Positions 58,701-64,000 of a DNA stretch of 64,000 nt are shown here, piece after piece. Each line of letters starts with the position of its first letter. Position 1 is the stretch's first letter. The notes under the pieces are model-generated. The model was not told the DNA's origin. It saw nothing but the letters and a program-made list of their open reading frames with translations, and made no database searches. Source of the stretch: Hofstenia miamia (lineage: Eukaryota; Xenacoelomorpha; Acoela; Hofsteniidae); the NCBI GenBank assembly GCA_900660155.1, contig CABFPE010000057.1, forward strand, positions 1,174,925-1,238,924. The letters run 5' to 3'. The position numbers were made by a program, and so were the translations under genes.

Positions 58701-60400
58701 CCTTTAAAGGTACAGTGGGCAGTGAGCAAGTCATTTGCAATCGAGAGTTACAATTAAATATGGTGTTATTGTTGAGATACCTAGATCCTTAGAGATTTTA
58801 TTTACAGAATTTATACCACTGAATCAACATTCAATGCTCAATGGCACTTGCATTGATACAAAATAGACGACTTAAATTAATCAACGTTAGTGAATTGATA
58901 TGTGAACTACTAACCTCTTCGCACAACTGTGCAGAGTAAATCAGCAAAGCTCCCAATAGCACTGCTGTTAATAGCAAACAGCAACCAAGTGCTGTTTAAA
59001 ACAGCTAATATAATTCATGCATATTCACCTACTATCTGTGTTCACACTTCATCAATGTCTTTCAATCCCTTCAACAGCGCATCAAAAACAGTTAAATTTC
59101 AGATTGATAAAGATAATTGCAACAAAAAACATCAACAAACCCCATTGATTGAGGGCCCTAGTGGAAGTTGTATACATTTCTTTGAAAGCGTAACATCCTC
59201 GCTTCCAGCGCTTGTCATATATTATATCACAAATTAGTTATCCATTTTTTTGCAAGCATTATATCATAGCATGGAAAGCTTGGCAAGCACTACACAATGT
59301 TGTTTAATATTGAATGCGGAAGTTTGGGTGGTAACTACCAGCTAAATTTTTTACATACAACCATGGTTTGAAAGAATAATTGACAATTTTTATTTTGACT
59401 TTTTCTGATTTTGCTTTTAGCTTTGTTGTTCAGGCGGGGGTTAGCCCCTCCCCCTGTGGCTAAGGGTCTGAATTGCACTTTCTAAGAATGAGTATTTGAT
59501 ATATTATAACTATAAACTGCAATTTGCTTTGTTAAAAGCTGGATATGTGTTCTAAAAATGAATGTCATTTTATAACAAGAACAATTGTTTGTCATGAAAA
59601 AAATAAATTCCATATTTGATTGATCTCTTCCACAGGGAAAGATCATAAGTCTATTAAAAAATTTTATTAATGATTATTCACAAACTTTTTGCTAATAAAA
59701 TATTTTAAGTAAACATCTATTTCCAATTATTTTACTTGTTTCACTTCCTTACATTTTAAATAACCAACCCTTTAATTTATTAAATATACGTAAAAATAAT
59801 TGATTACTTTTAATAAACGCAATTTGCATTATGTTAAAAATACAATTCAACTTTATATACTGTAATGTTAATTAACAAGAAAAAGCGAAAGAAACATTGA
59901 AATATCAACATATATTGTAAAAAATAGCATCAATGATATATTAAAACACTTTATGAAATAGTCCACTATTGATGATATGAAGCATTACGATTCCAAAGGA
60001 TAGCCTTTGCATTGCATGAATTGTCAGCCTAGACAATACTATATTGCTGGGTTTTTCGGCTACATACCACATTGAAAACACTTTCGAGGAAAACTCTTCA
60101 TTGCAATTTCAGTAATTTTCTTAAAATATTTACTGATCACAAAAAGCATCTCTGTATATGTGCGTTATTTTGAATGAAGATGATACATCTTCCATCTTCC
60201 GCCTATCGTTTTATTAATACAACATGTAGGAGGCACATCGCCATTATTCTATTTTCCCCGCCTTTAAACATCTAAATATATTTGTACCAAAATTATTACT
60301 GACTGAACAAGATATAAAATTGAAATTTAATAGAAAATGAATAAATTCGAACATTAAAATGTATAGAGAAATATTTAAAAAATACTTAGAAAATATGAAC

Positions 60401-60402
<2 letters not shown>
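58701..60402. other. no gene certain; ORF 58929-59237
   Basis: A 102-codon plus-strand ORF (KLPIALLLIANSNQVLF, then TPLIEGPSGSCIHFFESV) follows the gypsy fossil without recognisable similarity. A GC-rich patch with inverted GGGG/CCCC words lies at about 59430-59470. The rest is AT-rich. Confidence 0.35.

Positions 60403-60436
<34 letters not shown>
60403..60436. repeat. (TA)n microsatellite
   Basis: An uninterrupted TA run. Confidence 0.9.
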
Positions 60437-60438
<2 letters not shown>

Positions 60439-60768
60439 AAATTTAAATGTAATGATCCTATTACTCAGGTCATTTGCTCTTCAATGGTGATTAAAAGTTT
60501 ATTATTTAATAGTATTAATGTTTAATAAGTAATAAATGGGAAAACTTTGTTTAATCTCATAAACACACATGTGTTGTATTGTGTGTTGAAGTGCGTTCTG
60601 TGCGATTATGCAGATATACCATTGTACTATGATATACAATTTCTCAACATTATTTAATTAGCCGAACAATTAATGATTTGGTTGTTTATATGTGACAAAT
60701 TTATTTCTAAAGAATAAAAATTTTTAAAGTTCACAAAATAAGTGCAAATAACATCAATTGGTAATTAC

Positions 60769-60771
<3 letters not shown>

Positions 60772-60812
<41 letters not shown>
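60772..60812. repeat. (TA)n microsatellite
   Basis: An uninterrupted TA run about 240 bp before the 21-bp minisatellite region. Confidence 0.9.
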
Positions 60813-60817
<5 letters not shown>

Positions 60818-61054
60818 CCTTTTTTATAAATTTTTATTCGTATATATTACATAATATGAATTAATAAATATTATTTTTCTTAAATGTTTATATACAGTTG
60901 TCAGAGAAGTGGGTTCGGTTTCTAATTAAAAAGAAACATTCTAATTTTGGACACGAAGATCAATTGAAAAAACCCTACCAATTAAGCGGAAAAGATAAAT
61001 CTTTTGTTTTAATACTCCTAAAACAATAAAGATTAGTAATTAAATTTATGATTT

Positions 61055-61412
61055 ACAATTGTGACAAATTAAATGTTAGTTGTGCCAATTTAAATGTTAG
61101 TTGTGATAAATTAAATGTTAGTTGTGATAAATNNNNNNNNNNNNNNNNNNNNNACACGAAGATCAATTGAAAAAACCCTACCAATTAAGCGGAAAAGATA
61201 AATCTTTTGTTTTAATACTCCTAAAACAATAAAGATTAGTAATTAAATTTATGATTTACAATTGTGACAAATTAAATGTTAGTTGTGCCAATTTAAATGT
61301 TAGTTGTGATAAATTAAATGTTAGTTGTGATAAATTAAATCTTAGTTGTGACAAATTAAATGTTAGTTGTGACGAATTAAATGTTAGTTGTGACAATTTA
61401 AATGTTAGTGGT
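61055..61412 (+). repeat. 21-bp minisatellite, duplicated across an N-gap
   Basis: The unit TTGTGACAAATTAAATGTTAG, or close variants, repeats about three times before the gap (61133-61153) and about eight times after it. The roughly 105 bp leading into the array occur on both sides of the gap (60951 and 61154), so the two blocks probably represent one locus mis-joined. Because 21 is divisible by three, one frame reads a heptapeptide CDKLNVS again and again (61251-61460), with variants CANLNVS and CDELNVS. No evidence that it is translated. Confidence 0.8.
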
Positions 61413-63633
61413 GCAAATTTAATTGGAAAAAGGTCTCATTTGAATGAAACTGGGTACTAAGTTTTCAGTGGGACTACTGCAACATTATTACATTTTTAAG
61501 CATTTTATTAATTTTGGAAAAATAGAAGTAATTTCGTACATAGACATGCTGAGTTATAAATATATCGCTTAAGATTTCAAAGTACTCTGATGGCTAATAT
61601 CAAATTAATAGTATGCTGAACATTGAATATGGAAGCTTTGACATTGATTTTTGAACACAGAAAAAATCAACACAACATTTAGAAATAGTACACATTATAT
61701 TGCATATATTTCAAAGACTGTAATGTTAGTGTTACGGTTGGGGTTAGGTGGTTTTCTCTAAACATCAATGCCAGTGTCCAAAGTTCCGACAATCATATTA
61801 CTACGTCAACTATTAACCCTCAAATGGGCGCATGCATACATTTTGTAAACATGGTAAGATTTTCATTTTAACCAATTTTCCAATATCTGTATCTTCATTT
61901 CTTAAAATATGTTGAAATTTAAAATAAATTCATCTCTCTCAAAATGCTCCACTTTGTCTATACATAAATTCACTTATGATTTTAAACTTCTGCTGTGCCG
62001 CATATGCTCAATTGCATACATCAGAAAAAAGATTTGATAGAAGTACGAGTGTTCGTAAATTCGGTATATTACTTATTGTAAAGTACAGATTAAGTAATAG
62101 CTTTACTGTTGGGCGCTTGCATAATCAAATTTTTGTACTAGTTTCGAGAGGAAGCAAATGGAGCATCTCTATAGTAAATTTTTGCATCTTAGCCAATATA
62201 TTGATTATGATCTTTATCAAAACTACCTTTCCACTTTTAAAAAAACAATAATTTATTTCTGAATGTGCTTGACTATTGTTCATATTTGCATGAAATGCTT
62301 AAGAATATTGCATTCATTAAGCAAATAAATCAATACGATCCATGAAATTTAAATTAATTCTTAGCTACATTAAATTGTGTAATTTAATACTAGACAAAAT
62401 AATCAAAAATTCTACGAACAATATCGGACTAGATATTAGTGGTATATTAAGCAATCAATTGTTTAGTTAAGAAGTAATTGTTTCTATGCATATTGATGTC
62501 AGACCAAATTGATGCAACATGCGCGATAAGGCGTCCATCTTGAACTTTAGTATTAAAGAAATATATCCTGACATTTCAATTGATTCTAGACAAGTCTTGG
62601 ATGTTTAAAATAATCGTGCAATGATATTCGCGTAAAATCAATTATTACTGTTAAAATTGCATGTAATTAACAGTGTTTAGTTATATGATACATAGTTTAA
62701 GCTTTATAGAATAATTCTATTAAAAAATTCATTTTGGATAATAGATATTTCTTTTGCATTTTTTTAAATGAATTTCACTTTATTGGTTAACTTTATAAAG
62801 AAATTATACAATTTCGTTTATAGTAGTGAAATTCCAAATTTGCTTACTCCATAAAATATAAAAACTTCCTTCTCAAATCTTGTTTTACTCTTATTTATTA
62901 AAGACAAAAACTAAGTAAATCGCCAACCAAAAAAAAATATTTTTCAAGCTTAAACTAAATTAATTTTTTTAATAAAATATATTGTCAACCACTCTTGCTA
63001 GGGCAAACTGGCAGTATTTTGTTGGACTCAATACTTTGGCAAGACATTCTAATAAAATTTTCTGGTCTCATAATGTTTTAACTCTTATTTGAGAAGAAAT
63101 CAACTGATACTTCTTAGGCTTAATATTTTATTGGAAGCTTGATACTTCAGGATGTGGTACTTTTTGAGAAACGATGCTGCAAGATAATTCAAAGAACATC
63201 GTGAGCAATCTAATACGTCAACGTTAAAAATACAAAAGACAAATATGCACTTAAGAATAAAATCCTTACACAGGGATGATCTGACTGTCTTTAAGACAAT
63301 TTATTCAGCAGGATACTGGCAAGTTATTTTAAGCTTGAAATATCTATAAAATTTCTTTTTTTAAACCTAAACGAAAATAGCATTGAACATTGACGTTAAT
63401 TATGGGTTTCTCTGTAATATGTATAGATAACAAAATTAATGCGCGAGTGCTGATCTAGACGTTAAACATGCACATTGCACATATTTCATTGGACTGCAAT
63501 GTTTGAAATTAAATAATTCAATTATTCCATTCTTCCAAGGTTAACATTTACAATATAAATTATTTGCTTCTTGATAAATTCAATTTTCAAAATCATCATG
63601 CTTTGTTATTGATATATAAAAAGCAGTAAGGTA
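61413..63633. other. no gene certain; ORF 61976-62251
   Basis: A plus-strand 91-codon ORF (CCAAYAQLHTSEKRFDRSTS, then VGRLHNQIFVLVSRG) is not recognised. A short GGTTGGGGTTAGG word lies near 61737. The rest is AT-rich. Confidence 0.4.
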
Positions 63634-64000
63634 CTATTGGAAACCTTTCATAATATAATAATGCTTGCTAAATTTTGAATTTGAATGGTAGCTATTCAAC
63701 ATATTATTGTATCCAACCGAACTGAAGAACTTTTCCACTAGAAACGAAGTGGGCAGAATAAACTTGCAGGAGCTGTAAACTGTAGCTGTCACTGATGTCT
63801 TTTTCTTCTTGATAATATTTTTGGCAAAATCTGTTTCGAAGGATGTTTGTTGTGTATTTGTATTCTGGATCGCACTTTTGTTAAGCTCATTTTCTTGCCC
63901 ATTCTGAAGTTTTACAGTAGCTTTCTCAAATATGAAGTTGGCAACAATATTTGCATCAGCAGCCAGGTAGCATTTGTTTCGTGAAATTTGGTGATGATTT
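63634..64000 (-). CDS. hAT-like transposase, C-terminal part, runs off the window
   Basis: On the minus strand an open frame enters from beyond the window edge and runs 121 codons to a stop at 63636-63634. It contains KCYLAADANIVANFIFEK, TDFAKNIIKKKKTSV and SSCKFILPTSFLVEKFFSSV. The last part matches the conserved C-terminal helix pair of hAT transposases (FILPTSNxCERxFSxAGY), used for dimerisation, with changes (SFLVEK for SNICER; SVGY for SAGY). It has no interruption within the visible part. It may be a mobile or domesticated hAT gene; the remainder lies outside. Confidence 0.6.
   Translation of the reverse strand, partial: NHHQISRNKCYLAADANIVANFIFEKATVKLQNGQENELNKSAIQNTNTQQTSFETDFAKNIIKKKKTSVTATVYSSCKFILPTSFLVEKFFSSVGYNNMLNSYHSNSKFSKHYYIMKGFQ

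Noticed and set aside
61251-61460. Cys-repeat secreted protein
   Set aside because: Explained by a 21-bp minisatellite, with no signal peptide or exon context.
1-64000. CRISPR array, bacterial operon, rRNA gene or phage module
   Set aside because: No spacer-repeat pattern, ribosome-binding sites or rRNA-like sequence; all features are eukaryotic.

Overview
The window looks like AT-rich, gene-poor intergenic and intronic DNA from an invertebrate animal. Reasons: spliced exon chains with GT/AG borders, long (TA)n and (AAT)n microsatellites, and a mixture of LINEs, Tc1/mariner and hAT elements, MITEs and one Ty3/gypsy fossil. I cannot name the phylum. N-gaps flanked by duplicated sequence show it is a draft assembly.

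Layout. 1-6.5 kb: a 179-bp tandem duplication, a possible minus-strand exon, a cluster of six TGTCGGATGGACA-type motifs and a small MITE. 6.9-7.6 kb: a three-exon minus-strand gene model with matching splice phases (FASTK/HPR-like helices, tentative). 8.6-11.9 kb: first copy of a LINE with a restriction-like endonuclease (R4/Dong-type), inside an (AAT)n tract. 14.1 kb: a short coding-like segment. 15.1-16.8 kb: a Tc1-like transposon with an assembly duplication. 19.6-21.2 kb: a decayed copy of an uncharacterised invertebrate repeat-associated protein family (minus). 22.5-23.4 kb: a mariner-superfamily deletion derivative with long inverted repeats, followed by a LINE reverse-transcriptase scrap (23.45-23.9 kb, minus). 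25.0-25.2 kb: a possible minus-strand exon. 31.7-37.9 kb: a plus-strand gene model (three coding exons, C2HC zinc finger near the N-terminus, 5.15-kb first intron carrying a hAT MITE), with possible further exons at 44.6-45.5 kb. 39.5 kb: a TA-flanked MITE. 42.7-43.5 kb: a second mariner derivative. 45.5-46.4 kb: another LINE RT fragment. 48.3-52.8 kb: second and third copies of the R4/Dong-type LINE, the third sitting in the microsatellite tail of the second. 55.1-56.3 kb: an inverted-repeat element. 56.3-58.7 kb: a Ty3/gypsy fossil split by a hAT MITE. 61.0-61.4 kb: a 21-bp minisatellite. 63.6-64.0 kb: the end of a hAT-like transposase ORF running off the window.

The most interesting signal is the LINE family. 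Three copies lie against AAT/TAA microsatellite, and two different tRNA-like 5' heads precede homologous bodies. One copy has (AAT)n in place of about 77 bp of its RT coding sequence. The host-gene signal is thin: two exon chains whose splice phases agree, both of unknown product.
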